From Chloroflexota bacterium (GTDB lineage: Bacteria; Chloroflexota; Anaerolineae; J102): a stretch of DNA of 45,033 bases. A program made the translations under genes and the position numbers. Where the stretch lies: positions 1-45,033 of the forward strand of contig JAADGC010000019.1 in NCBI GenBank assembly GCA_013152585.1, given 5' to 3'. Below are positions 25,074 through 32,146 of this stretch, piece by piece. How positions within the stretch are numbered: position 1 is the stretch's first letter; every line of letters begins with the position of its first letter. Below the pieces are notes generated by a model, which saw only the letters and a list, made by a program, of their open reading frames with translations, did no database searches and had not been told where the DNA came from.

Positions 25074-25103
25074 ATTATCGCATGATCCTTCTGATTTGTT
25101 CAA
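25074..25103 (-). promoter_or_regulatory. Candidate promoter of the degV-protease-transglycosylase-coaX run
   Basis: On the minus strand TTGAAC (25103-25098), 18-bp spacer, GATAAT (25079-25074), about 37 bases before the DegV ATG. It begins only seven bases from the end of the duplicated M1 fragment. Confidence 0.5.
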
Positions 25104-25109
25104 GGATTC

Positions 25110-25256
25110 AGCACAGAGTCAGTTATCGGGCAGCGGGGGAGTCGTGTCAGCTATAATCCAGGCCTCATACAACGGCTGCGGATCATAGCCACTGACCTCG
25201 GTCACGACCTGCAGAAAATCCTCCGGGGTAGGCCGGCGGAAGCGGTAGCGGTCGAT
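25110..25256. repeat. Left copy of a 147-bp direct repeat flanking the toxin-antitoxin pair
   Basis: Matches 26164-26310 base for base except five positions (offset exactly 1054, no gaps; 142 of 147 identical). Both copies have the same orientation, so recombination between them would delete the toxin-antitoxin module and one copy. Confidence 0.95.
25119..25256 (-). pseudogene. Detached 3' end of an M1-family peptidase gene
   Basis: Encodes the last 45 residues (IDRYRFRRPTPEDFLQVVTE...) and stop codon of the peptidase at 26173-27696, without any start or the rest of the gene. The protein sequence is identical: all five base differences (TAT/TAC, CCC/CCT, AGC/AGT, ACC/ACT, GAC/GAT) are third-position synonymous changes. 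Upstream, from 25257, similarity stops abruptly. The 77 bp between it and the antitoxin stop show nothing recognisable. Confidence 0.92.
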
Positions 25257-25333
25257 GGTCGGACGGATTGGACGCCGCTGCGAATAACTGGCTAAGCCGT
25301 CAGACTGATCCCGAACTGCTCGGAGGACGCTAA

Positions 25334-25570
25334 TTATCGTTCGTCCCCCGGTAAGGGCGGACGATCCGGAACGCTATCCAGGATATTTCTGAATGCTTCT
25401 CTGTCGGCCCTGGTGGCTCTTTGGATCAAATAATCTTCAGTCATAATTGCCGAAATCTTTTCAGCTACAGCAGCCGAAATGAACTGATTGATAGAAACGC
25501 CTTCCTGCGAAGCAATTTCTTTTATATGACGATGAATTGAGTTCGGCAATCTCAAACTTAATGCACTCAT
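25334..25570 (-). CDS. RHH (CopG/HicB-like) antitoxin
   Basis: 78-aa small protein. Seen: N-terminal beta strand and two helices of the ribbon-helix-helix type (SALSLRLPNSIHRHIKEIASQEGVSINQFISAAVAEKI), then a charged tail likely to wrap the toxin. It overlaps the toxin stop by four bases (ATGA) and has GGAGAT about seven bases before the ATG. Order is toxin first, antitoxin second. It should bind the palindrome in the toxin promoter (inference). Confidence 0.88.
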   Translation of the reverse strand: MSALSLRLPNSIHRHIKEIASQEGVSINQFISAAVAEKISAIMTEDYLIQRATRADREAFRNILDSVPDRPPLPGDER

Positions 25571-25986
25571 CTTGTCATCTCCAGTAATTTTCTTGGCGGA
25601 ATTGCCTGGATTCCGAACTTTTCGGAGCCTTCGAAATCCTTCAGGTTGTGGGTAATAATTCTTTGGGTTTGGGATGCCACTGCAACTTCAAGAATATGGT
25701 CATCTTTGGGGTCTTTCAGGTACGGTCGCCATAGGAAATAGATTTTTTGAAAATCACTAAGAGCGCACAAGTTATCGAGGATGACATCAATTTGCCTATC
25801 GGATATTTGTAGTTTTTTGCAGTTTCGTCTTAAAACATCCTCATATTCAAATAGCAAAGTCACTGATATGACAGGCTTTATTTTGCCACTATCGATGAGC
25901 CGAAGCACCTGATGCGAGGCCCCTGTCGAAGAATAAAGTCCGGCAAATAGTATATTGGTATCCATGATGATTTTGTAATCATTCAT
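25567..25986 (-). CDS. PIN-domain toxin (VapC-like ribonuclease)
   Basis: 139-aa PIN protein of the kind annotated as toxin component, PIN family (COG1569-like). Seen: first acidic residue in KIIMDTNILFAGLYSS, Glu in LFEYEDVL, and paired Asp in DPKDDHILEVAVA followed by IITHNLKDF, giving the usual metal-binding set. Start chosen at ATG 25986; the track ORF adds 53 residues read from the promoter and repeat. The -10 box ends only six bases before this ATG, so the message is probably leaderless. The base composition is more AT-rich than neighbouring genes, consistent with transfer. Confidence 0.9.
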   Translation of the reverse strand: MNDYKIIMDTNILFAGLYSSTGASHQVLRLIDSGKIKPVISVTLLFEYEDVLRRNCKKLQISDRQIDVILDNLCALSDFQKIYFLWRPYLKDPKDDHILEVAVASQTQRIITHNLKDFEGSEKFGIQAIPPRKLLEMTR

Positions 25987-25992
25987 AACAAA

Positions 25993-26022
25993 ATGATACC
26001 ATATTCGGTATCTTGTTGTCAA
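25993..26022 (-). promoter_or_regulatory. Toxin-antitoxin promoter with embedded operator
   Basis: On the minus strand TTGACA (26022-26017), 18-bp spacer, TATCAT (25998-25993). An inverted repeat GATACC-N6-GGTATC occupies 25995-26012, covering most of the spacer and part of the -10, ideal for repression by the antitoxin complex. The predicted start coincides with the toxin ATG at 25986 within a base or two. Confidence 0.75.
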
Positions 26023-26073
26023 GCTGTTTTTCCCCAGTTCTATCGGATTCTGTGGACACAGCCTGGCCCCGCC

Positions 26074-26107
26074 TGTCATGCTGAGGATGCGCAGGGGTGC
26101 TGCATCC
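26074..26107. repeat. Dispersed-repeat fragment with hairpin
   Basis: TGTCATGCTGAG (26074-26085) is identical to the start of the repeat at 11462. It runs into a hairpin with arms GGATGC (26085-26090) and GCATCC (26102-26107). It lies between the toxin promoter and the 3' end of the M1 peptidase gene. Confidence 0.45.
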
Positions 26108-26163
26108 CCGGCCTGGCGTGATGGGCTGGGACAACATCCGTGCAATTCCGGGCCTATTGACGA

Positions 26164-26310
26164 AGCACAGAGTCAGTTGTCGGGCAGCGGGGGGGTCGTG
26201 TCAGCTATAATCCAGGCCTCATACAACGGCTGCGGATCATAGCCGCTGACCTCGGTCACGACCTGCAGAAAATCCTCCGGGGTGGGCCGGCGGAAGCGAT
26301 AGCGGTCGAT
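26164..26310. repeat. Right copy of the 147-bp direct repeat (true 3' end of the M1 peptidase)
   Basis: Counterpart of 25110-25256. The shared segment starts nine bases past the peptidase stop codon (26173-26175) and extends 45 codons into the gene, ending abruptly at 26310. Confidence 0.95.
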
Positions 26311-27696
26311 AAATGTTTGCAACACATGCAGATACGTCTCGCGGCCGAGTGTCTGATACAGGGCATCAAAAAACAAGGCCGCCTTGGCGTAGACCAGCGT
26401 TTCGTAATTGTCTGGCTGGAAGGTGGACACCGGCTGCCCCACGGCCTGGTCCAGGCCATGATCCACCGCCCACTGCACCGGAATCTGCCAGCGCAGGGTG
26501 CGGATGCGGTCGGCGGCCTGCGGGCCGTAGATCGTCTCGGCATAAATGAGGGTGCTCTGCTCGGCCAGGCCTTCATCAAACCAGGGATAACGATACGGAT
26601 CGGAGCCGATGAGATTGTACCACCATTGATGAGATATCTCGTGGGCCACCAGTAGTTCCTGGCTGTCATCGTTTGTGCGATAGGTATCGAGGCCAATATA
26701 ATTCAGGCCCGGATACTCCATGCCCAGATAGCGCGTGGGGGTTTCTACAATATCCAGCTCGGTAAACGGATACTGCCGGAACAGACGGTCGTATACACGT
26801 AGCACGGCCGCAGCCTGCGCCAAGGCCTTTTGCCCCGCCCGTTCATCGATTGGGAGATAATAGCTGTTCAACCGCACGCCATCCACGGTGGCTTGGGCCA
26901 CGTCGAATTCTTTGCTCAGAGTCATGCCCCACTCCGGCACCAAACCGGTCACCACCACATGATCAGTCCATCCTGGGGTCGTGGTGGTGTGTGTGATCTC
27001 CACGCCCGTGGTCACCAGGCGATACTCGCTGGGCACCGTGGCCGTCACCCAATACAAGGCCGGGTCGGTGATAGCAATATCGCCAAATGAGGGGGGGATG
27101 TCCAGCCGCCAGGGCTGCGTGGGCAGGCCGGTCTGAGCCGGTAGCATGGGATAGGCGTATGGCAGGTTGAGGATACCTTCGCTTTCGCCAAAGAGCACGT
27201 AGCCAGAATGATCGGGTTTGGGGGCACTGAGTTTGTATTTGATCTCCAGATCAATGCTTTTGTCCGGAAGCAAGGGCTCGGTCAGGGTGATGCGCGCCGC
27301 ACTGTCGTTCACGGCGAAAGCGAACCCTACGACAAAGTGCTCGGGCAGGGTCGTGACCCCGGTCAGCGTCATGCTCCCCACCAACTGAGGCAGATTGGGG
27401 TACAGGCGCACGAACACATCGTTCATCGGTGCACCGCTGCGATTACGAAAATGAATACGCGCCACGCCCTCTACCTGCCGCTGCTCGGGGTCCACCTTGA
27501 GCTCGATGGCATAGCGCGGGGTAGCGTCGAAGTCGAAATCGGCGGGCAGAGCCGCGTCGGTAAAGGCGGGGCGGTAGGGGGCCAGGGGATCAGGGGAAAG
27601 CTGGGATGAGGAGAGGAACGGGAGATCGATATGGCTGCAGGCGCCCAGCAGCAGCGCCAACAGCAAAATGCCGGGAACAGAGCGATAAACATGCAT
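26173..27696 (-). CDS. M1-family metallopeptidase, lipoprotein
   Basis: 507-aa exported zinc peptidase. Seen: signal peptide with lipobox LLGAC (Cys20), an N-terminal beta domain, a GMEYPG segment in place of the aminopeptidase GAMEN motif, zinc site HEISHQWWYNL with the downstream Glu in WFDEGLAEQSTL, and a short helical C-terminus. Shorter than classical aminopeptidase N (about 850 aa), as in the compact extracytoplasmic M1 proteins. It is divergent from the phosphoesterase gene. Its last 45 codons are duplicated beyond the toxin-antitoxin pair. Confidence 0.94.
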   Translation of the reverse strand: MHVYRSVPGILLLALLLGACSHIDLPFLSSSQLSPDPLAPYRPAFTDAALPADFDFDATPRYAIELKVDPEQRQVEGVARIHFRNRSGAPMNDVFVRLYPNLPQLVGSMTLTGVTTLPEHFVVGFAFAVNDSAARITLTEPLLPDKSIDLEIKYKLSAPKPDHSGYVLFGESEGILNLPYAYPMLPAQTGLPTQPWRLDIPPSFGDIAITDPALYWVTATVPSEYRLVTTGVEITHTTTTPGWTDHVVVTGLVPEWGMTLSKEFDVAQATVDGVRLNSYYLPIDERAGQKALAQAAAVLRVYDRLFRQYPFTELDIVETPTRYLGMEYPGLNYIGLDTYRTNDDSQELLVAHEISHQWWYNLIGSDPYRYPWFDEGLAEQSTLIYAETIYGPQAADRIRTLRWQIPVQWAVDHGLDQAVGQPVSTFQPDNYETLVYAKAALFFDALYQTLGRETYLHVLQTFIDRYRFRRPTPEDFLQVVTEVSGYDPQPLYEAWIIADTTPPLPDN

Positions 27697-27728
27697 GGGA
27701 ACGTTTCGCCTTCAGGTCGAACCTTGGT

Positions 27729-27734
27729 TATAAT
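27729..27734 (+). promoter_or_regulatory. Possible -10 box for the phosphoesterase gene
   Basis: A perfect TATAAT lies in the 135-bp divergent gap, 98 bases before the phosphoesterase ATG. No good -35 is found at 16-18 bases, so this is weak evidence. Confidence 0.3.
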
Positions 27735-27831
27735 GATACGTTGCAGGTTGCGAATCCTGCCTCCCATTATCAGCGATTCTGCCCTCGCAGGCAAGGCTCT
27801 GTCATCCCCTCATCCCCCAGGAGCATTATTG

Positions 27832-29259
27832 ATGTATCGCAAAGCCAAAATCATCATCAGCGACACCCATGTCGGCGCCGGTGGCCATGCCGAAGGCAAC
27901 AAGCTGGAAGACTTTATTTCGGATGCCAAATTCGTGGCCTGGATTCATGACCTGGTGAATGAGTCCAACCAGCAGGGCATCGAGATGGAATTCATCATCA
28001 ATGGCGACTGGATCGAATTCTTGCAGGTTCCGGAAGTCGCCGTGTTCCAGCCTCGCCAACGCTACGAGACGTCCGCTTATACCGATGTCTCGGAAGCAGC
28101 GGCCCTGCAACGCCTGGAGATTGTGCACAAATGGCACCCCGGTGTTTTTCAGGCCTTGTCCGACTTTCTCAATCCCGGCCTGCCCCGACGCACAGTGACC
28201 ATCCTTTTCGGCAATCACGATCCCGAGCTTGCCTATGCGGCCGTGCAGGAACGGCTGCGCCAAATACTGAATGCCACCAGTGCCGAGGCCGATCTGGTGC
28301 AGTTTGGCCCCCGCATCTATTTCAAGGATGGTGTCTATGCCGAGCACGGCAACGCCTATGTCGAATCGGTCAATCAGTTTACGGATCCCGACCATCCTTT
28401 CGACCCCAAGCATCCAGAGCAAATCGAACGTCCCAGCGGTTCCCATTTCGTCACCCACTTCTTTAACAAACTGGAGTGGGAACGCCCCTGGGTCGATGGC
28501 GTGCATCCGCTGACCTCCCTCATCTTTTATGCTCTGGCTTTCGAGCCCGACTTTGCCCTGCGCGTGCTCAAGGCCTTTCTGCAGGTGGCCCCCGGCATCT
28601 TCATCGAGATCAGCGGCGCCCCTGGCCCCGGAGAAGTCAGTGTTAGCGAACAGTTGCTGGCGCAAATAACCACCCCCGAGCAAGAAGCCGCGGTGGCCGC
28701 TCGACTACAAACAGATCCCGATTTTGCCCGTGCGTTTCGGGCGCAGGTGCAACAGGCCCTGCGCGAAAAAGGAGTGGCTCCCACGCCGCCGCCCACGATT
28801 GCCGCTGCCCCCTCCGACACCCCCCCCGAACTGCGAGCCCGCGAAATTACCGAGCACTACTGGCAATTGCTGGAAGAAGCCGCGGACAAAATCGCCGTGG
28901 AACATAGCGCCCAGGTGGTGCTGTTCGGACACATTCACGAACGGGTGCAGAAACAATTGCCTTCCGGCGCCACCTATCTCAATACTGGCACCTGGGTGTG
29001 GAATGGAAACTTCAGCACCGCTCCCGATCAGGTGTGGCAAGAGCTGTTGCTGCGCCCTGACAAATACAGCCATTTCCGCGACCTCAGCTACGCCCGTATC
29101 GATCACGATGAAGCTGGCGCCATCACCGAAGCCCGGCTGCTGCGCGTGGGCGAAGCCCCACCTCTGCCGCCCAAACCCGGCCCCCTGCCTGATCCCAGCC
29201 CCTGGGCCCAACTCATGCTATGGCTGCGTGTCTCCTGGCGCCGATTCTTCAGTGCTTAG
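27832..29259 (+). CDS. Calcineurin-like metallophosphoesterase
   Basis: 475 aa. Seen: the two-metal phosphoesterase signature in order, ISDTHVG near residue 10, INGDWIEF near 55, FGNHDPELAY near 125, and GHIHERVQ near 365. A long insert of about 200 residues lies between the GNHD and GHIH blocks, making the protein larger than simple family members. Start chosen at ATG 27832 (MYRKAKIIISDTH) with AGGAG nine bases upstream; the track ORF starts 67 codons earlier inside the divergent promoter region. A UDP-diacylglucosamine hydrolase-like or nucleotide phosphodiesterase activity is possible, but the substrate is unknown. Confidence 0.9.
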   Translation: MYRKAKIIISDTHVGAGGHAEGNKLEDFISDAKFVAWIHDLVNESNQQGIEMEFIINGDWIEFLQVPEVAVFQPRQRYETSAYTDVSEAAALQRLEIVHKWHPGVFQALSDFLNPGLPRRTVTILFGNHDPELAYAAVQERLRQILNATSAEADLVQFGPRIYFKDGVYAEHGNAYVESVNQFTDPDHPFDPKHPEQIERPSGSHFVTHFFNKLEWERPWVDGVHPLTSLIFYALAFEPDFALRVLKAFLQVAPGIFIEISGAPGPGEVSVSEQLLAQITTPEQEAAVAARLQTDPDFARAFRAQVQQALREKGVAPTPPPTIAAAPSDTPPELRAREITEHYWQLLEEAADKIAVEHSAQVVLFGHIHERVQKQLPSGATYLNTGTWVWNGNFSTAPDQVWQELLLRPDKYSHFRDLSYARIDHDEAGAITEARLLRVGEAPPLPPKPGPLPDPSPWAQLMLWLRVSWRRFFSA

Positions 29260-29291
29260 GAAGCGTGCAAAAATGAGTTCCCGTTTTCGAC

Positions 29292-29350
29292 CTCCGGGAG
29301 GTGGTCACCGATATTTCGGTGCTGGCAGCACTTCTGACCACCTGCCGGAG
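29292..29350 (+). ncRNA. Potential three-way-junction RNA element ahead of the queuosine-precursor transporter gene
   Basis: Outer arms CTCCGGGAGGTGGTCA (29292-29307) and TGACCACCTGCCGGAG (29335-29350) pair over 16 positions with one mismatch. Inside, two small hairpins follow without gaps: CCGA-TATT-TCGG (29308-29319) and TGCT-GGC-AGCA (29320-29330), then four unpaired bases. It ends 45 bases before the likely YhhQ start. It does not resemble known preQ1 riboswitch consensus sequences as remembered. If translation starts at ATG 29273 instead, it lies inside coding sequence. Confidence 0.45.
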
Positions 29351-29395
29351 CTTACTTCTGGACAAACACTGAGCCCCACGCCTCACGTACCACAC

Positions 29396-30172
29396 ATGAG
29401 AAAAAGTTACCGTTACTTCGACATCGTCATGGCTGCATTCGTGACTGTCCTCCTGCTGAGTAACATTGCCAGCGCTGCCAAGCTCATCGACCTCAAAACC
29501 AGCCTGTTTGGCCTGCGTCTGGCCTTCGATGGCGGCACCTTACTCTTCCCTCTGGCTTACATCTTCGGCGACGTCCTCACCGAAGTCTACGGCTATGCCC
29601 GCAGTCGTAAAGTCATCTGGACGGGTTTTGCCATGGCGCTGCTGATGTCCGTCACCTTTTGGGTGCTGGGTAGGCTGCCCGGCGATCCCCTGTGGGGGGA
29701 ATTCATCCACGAAGGCATGGCCGCGACGGTGCCTGGCCTGCCCGCGGCTGCCGATCCCAGTGCCTTCGGTCAGGCTGCCTATGATGCGATCTTGGGCGGC
29801 GTCAGCAGTGGCGCCATCATCATCGCCAGTCTGGTCGCCTACTTTGCCGGCGAATTCAGTAATTCGTACGTGTTGGCCAAAATGAAACTGCTCACGCAAG
29901 GACGCTGGCTGTGGATGCGAACCATCGGCTCCACGCTTGTCGGTGAAGGCGTTGACACCATCTTGTTTATTTTTACCGCCACCCTGCTGGGCGTCTTCCC
30001 CTGGGCGATCGCCCTCAGCCTCATCGTAGCCAACTACCTCTTCAAAGTCAGCATCGAAGTCCTATTCACACCCATTACCTACACCATCATCAACACCCTC
30101 AAGCGTGTCGAAAACGAAGACTATTTCGACTACGACACCGACTTCAACCCCTTCCGTCTGGCCGAAATTTGA
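29396..30172 (+). CDS. Queuosine precursor transporter, YhhQ family
   Basis: 258-aa inner-membrane protein, likely importer of queuine or preQ0/preQ1 for tRNA modification. Seen: MRKSYRYFDIVMAAFVTVLLLSNI, the family block FDGGTLLFPLAYIFGDVLTEVYGYARSRKVIW, about six membrane helices, and TIGSTLVGEGVDTILFI near the end. Start chosen at ATG 29396 by family fit, although no ribosome site precedes it. An in-frame ATG at 29273 has AGGAAG nine bases upstream and would add 41 low-complexity residues, so the true start is unsettled. The 482-aa track ORF begins inside the phosphoesterase gene and its front half is a shadow. No queuosine synthesis genes are in the window. Confidence 0.9.
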   Translation: MRKSYRYFDIVMAAFVTVLLLSNIASAAKLIDLKTSLFGLRLAFDGGTLLFPLAYIFGDVLTEVYGYARSRKVIWTGFAMALLMSVTFWVLGRLPGDPLWGEFIHEGMAATVPGLPAAADPSAFGQAAYDAILGGVSSGAIIIASLVAYFAGEFSNSYVLAKMKLLTQGRWLWMRTIGSTLVGEGVDTILFIFTATLLGVFPWAIALSLIVANYLFKVSIEVLFTPITYTIINTLKRVENEDYFDYDTDFNPFRLAEI

Positions 30173-30175
30173 TCT

Positions 30176-31132
30176 ATGCGCCGTTTTATTATCGATACAG
30201 ATACCGCCTCAGATGACGCCATTGCCATCCTTATGGCGCTGCAATGGCCCGATGTCGAAGTCGAAGCCATCACCATCGTTTCCGGCAACATGCCGGTGGC
30301 ACAGGGGAGCCGTAACGCTCGTTACACGGTGGAGCTATGCGCTAAAGAAACGCCTGTCTACGAAGGCTGCACGCGACCCTTGCTGCGTGCGCCCGCACAC
30401 GCTTACTGGTTCCACGGCCCCGACGGCATGGGGGGCATGGACTATCCCTCGCCCCAGCGGCCTCCTGCCCCCGGCCATGCCGTGACCGAACTCATCCGTC
30501 GCTTTGGCCAGGCGCCGGGGGAGATTACCCTCGTCACCCTGGGCCCGCTGACCAACATCGCCACCGCCCTGCAAATCGAACCGCGGCTGGCGCAGTGGGT
30601 GCGCCAGTGTGTGGTCATGGGGGGCGCCGCCTGCACCGTGGGCAATGTCACCCCCGCCGCCGAATATAACATCTGGTGCGATCCCGAGGCCGCCCGCATC
30701 GTCTTCCATTCTGGCATGCCCCTGCTGATGGTGGGGTGGGAACTCTGTCGGGGAGAAGCCAATCTCAGCCAGGCCGAGATGGACGCTGTGCTGGCGCTGG
30801 GCAGCGAACGCGCCCGCTTTGCCATCGAGAGCAACAAACATGCCCTGGCCGCCAGCGTCGACCTGCAGGGGGACCCCGGCCTGGGCCTGCCCGACCCCAT
30901 CGCCATGGCTGTGGCCCTCGATCCCAGTGTCTGTAGCCAGCGCAGCCGCCACTTCGTGGAAGTCTCGTGCGATGACCTCACCCGCGGCATGACCATTGTC
31001 GATCAGTTGCACGTCTCCAGCACCCCTCCGCTACGCGATCCGACCTGGGCCGATAAACAACCCAACATCGATGTCTGCTGGCAGATCGACATCCACCGCT
31101 GGAAGGAAATGCTGACTCAGACCCTGCGCTGA
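30176..31132 (+). CDS. Inosine/uridine-preferring nucleoside hydrolase
   Basis: 318-aa cytoplasmic enzyme splitting nucleosides to base and ribose. Seen: N-terminal calcium-binding motif [45 protein letters not shown] and [27 protein letters not shown], and a C-terminal Asp in [11 protein letters not shown], all in family order. It starts three bases after the YhhQ stop, so the two are likely co-transcribed. Convergent with glpX; no clear terminator in the 42-bp gap. Confidence 0.94.
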   Translation: MRRFIIDTDTASDDAIAILMALQWPDVEVEAITIVSGNMPVAQGSRNARYTVELCAKETPVYEGCTRPLLRAPAHAYWFHGPDGMGGMDYPSPQRPPAPGHAVTELIRRFGQAPGEITLVTLGPLTNIATALQIEPRLAQWVRQCVVMGGAACTVGNVTPAAEYNIWCDPEAARIVFHSGMPLLMVGWELCRGEANLSQAEMDAVLALGSERARFAIESNKHALAASVDLQGDPGLGLPDPIAMAVALDPSVCSQRSRHFVEVSCDDLTRGMTIVDQLHVSSTPPLRDPTWADKQPNIDVCWQIDIHRWKEMLTQTLR

Positions 31133-31174
31133 AAAACGATTCCAGGGGAAGTGCGATCGCCGGCCGGGGGAAAC

Positions 31175-32146
31175 TTAGAAACCACCCAACACATGCTCGG
31201 TGCGCAGCACGCGGCGCGTATGCGTCTCGGAGCGCAGCACCAGCGAGTGCGTGCTGGCATGATTGCGGGTGTAACGCACCCCATCCAGCAGCGGGCCATC
31301 TGTGATGCCCGTGGCCGCAAAAAAGATGTGCTTGCCAGTGACCAAATCGTCCTGGCAGAAGATACGCTGCATATCCAGACCTGCCAGCAACACCCCGTCC
31401 TGTTCCGGCAACGACTGGGGAGCCAGACGCCCCAACATGTGTCCTCCCAGCGCCTTCACCGCACAGGCCGCGGTGATGCCTTCAGCCACGCCGCCCGCCC
31501 CCAGCAACACATCGATATTATTGTTGGGGATGGCGGCCAGAATGGCGCCGGCGATATCCCCTTCGTTATGCAGCGACACGCGAGCTCCGGCCAGACGAAT
31601 CTCCTCGATCAAATTCGCATGACGGGGCCGATCCAGCATGAACACCACCATATCCCGCAGGTCCTTATGTTTGATGCGGGCGATCAGGGCCAGCGTCCAG
31701 GCCGCGGGGGCATCCAAACATTCGGGCACCAGCGCTTTGCCCACGGTGCGGTCCACGACGATCTTCTCCATATAAGCAGCCGGCGCCAGGGCTTGCATCG
31801 TTCCTCGCGGCGACACGCCCACCACTGAGATCGCCCCGGCCCGGCCCTCGATCAATAAATTAGTGCCGTCGATGGGATCCACAACCACATCCATCTCCGG
31901 ACCCAGCCCATTCCCCACCCGGTTGCCGGTATCCAAAGGCGAATGCACGCCGCTTTTGGCCTCCTCGCCGACCACGATAGTGCCTTGCATGTTCAACGCG
32001 TTCAGGGCCGCCAGCATCGCCTGCGTGGCGGCGATATCAGCTTCGGCGCGTTGGCCCAAACCCATCCAGCGTCCGGCTGCCAACGCCGCCTCTTCGGTCA
32101 CACGGGCCAAATCCAGATGCAGATTACGTTCCAGAGATGTGCGCAT
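31175..32146 (-). CDS. glpX: Class II fructose-1,6-bisphosphatase GlpX
   Basis: 323-aa cytoplasmic phosphatase of gluconeogenesis. Seen: RNLHLDLARVTEEAALAAGRWMG at the start, VGEEAKSGVHSPLDTG, metal and substrate motif VVVDPIDGTNLL, NNNIDVLLGAGGVAEGITAACA, and FFAATGITDGPLLDGV. Start chosen at ATG 32146 because GGAGG lies seven bases upstream; the track start is a TTG one codon earlier. ATG overlaps the SulP stop by one base (TGATG). Last gene of the ten-gene leftward run. Confidence 0.96.
   Translation of the reverse strand: MRTSLERNLHLDLARVTEEAALAAGRWMGLGQRAEADIAATQAMLAALNALNMQGTIVVGEEAKSGVHSPLDTGNRVGNGLGPEMDVVVDPIDGTNLLIEGRAGAISVVGVSPRGTMQALAPAAYMEKIVVDRTVGKALVPECLDAPAAWTLALIARIKHKDLRDMVVFMLDRPRHANLIEEIRLAGARVSLHNEGDIAGAILAAIPNNNIDVLLGAGGVAEGITAACAVKALGGHMLGRLAPQSLPEQDGVLLAGLDMQRIFCQDDLVTGKHIFFAATGITDGPLLDGVRYTRNHASTHSLVLRSETHTRRVLRTEHVLGGF

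Noticed and set aside
25104-26172. Integrase- or transposase-driven insertion of the toxin-antitoxin pair
   Set aside because: No recombinase gene, no terminal inverted repeats and no short target duplication were seen; the only bounding repeats are the 147-bp peptidase copies.
29292-29350. Known preQ1 riboswitch class
   Set aside because: The sequence lacks the short hairpin plus A-rich tail of preQ1-I and did not match the other classes as remembered; kept only as an unclassified structured element.
29292-29350. Same hairpin as a rho-independent terminator of the phosphoesterase gene
   Set aside because: No T-run follows the stem; the next bases are CTTACTTCTGG.
28724-29395. First half of the 482-aa track ORF as part of the YhhQ protein
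   Set aside because: Codons before 29273 lie inside the phosphoesterase gene in another frame; only the section from 29396 (or 29273) fits the family.
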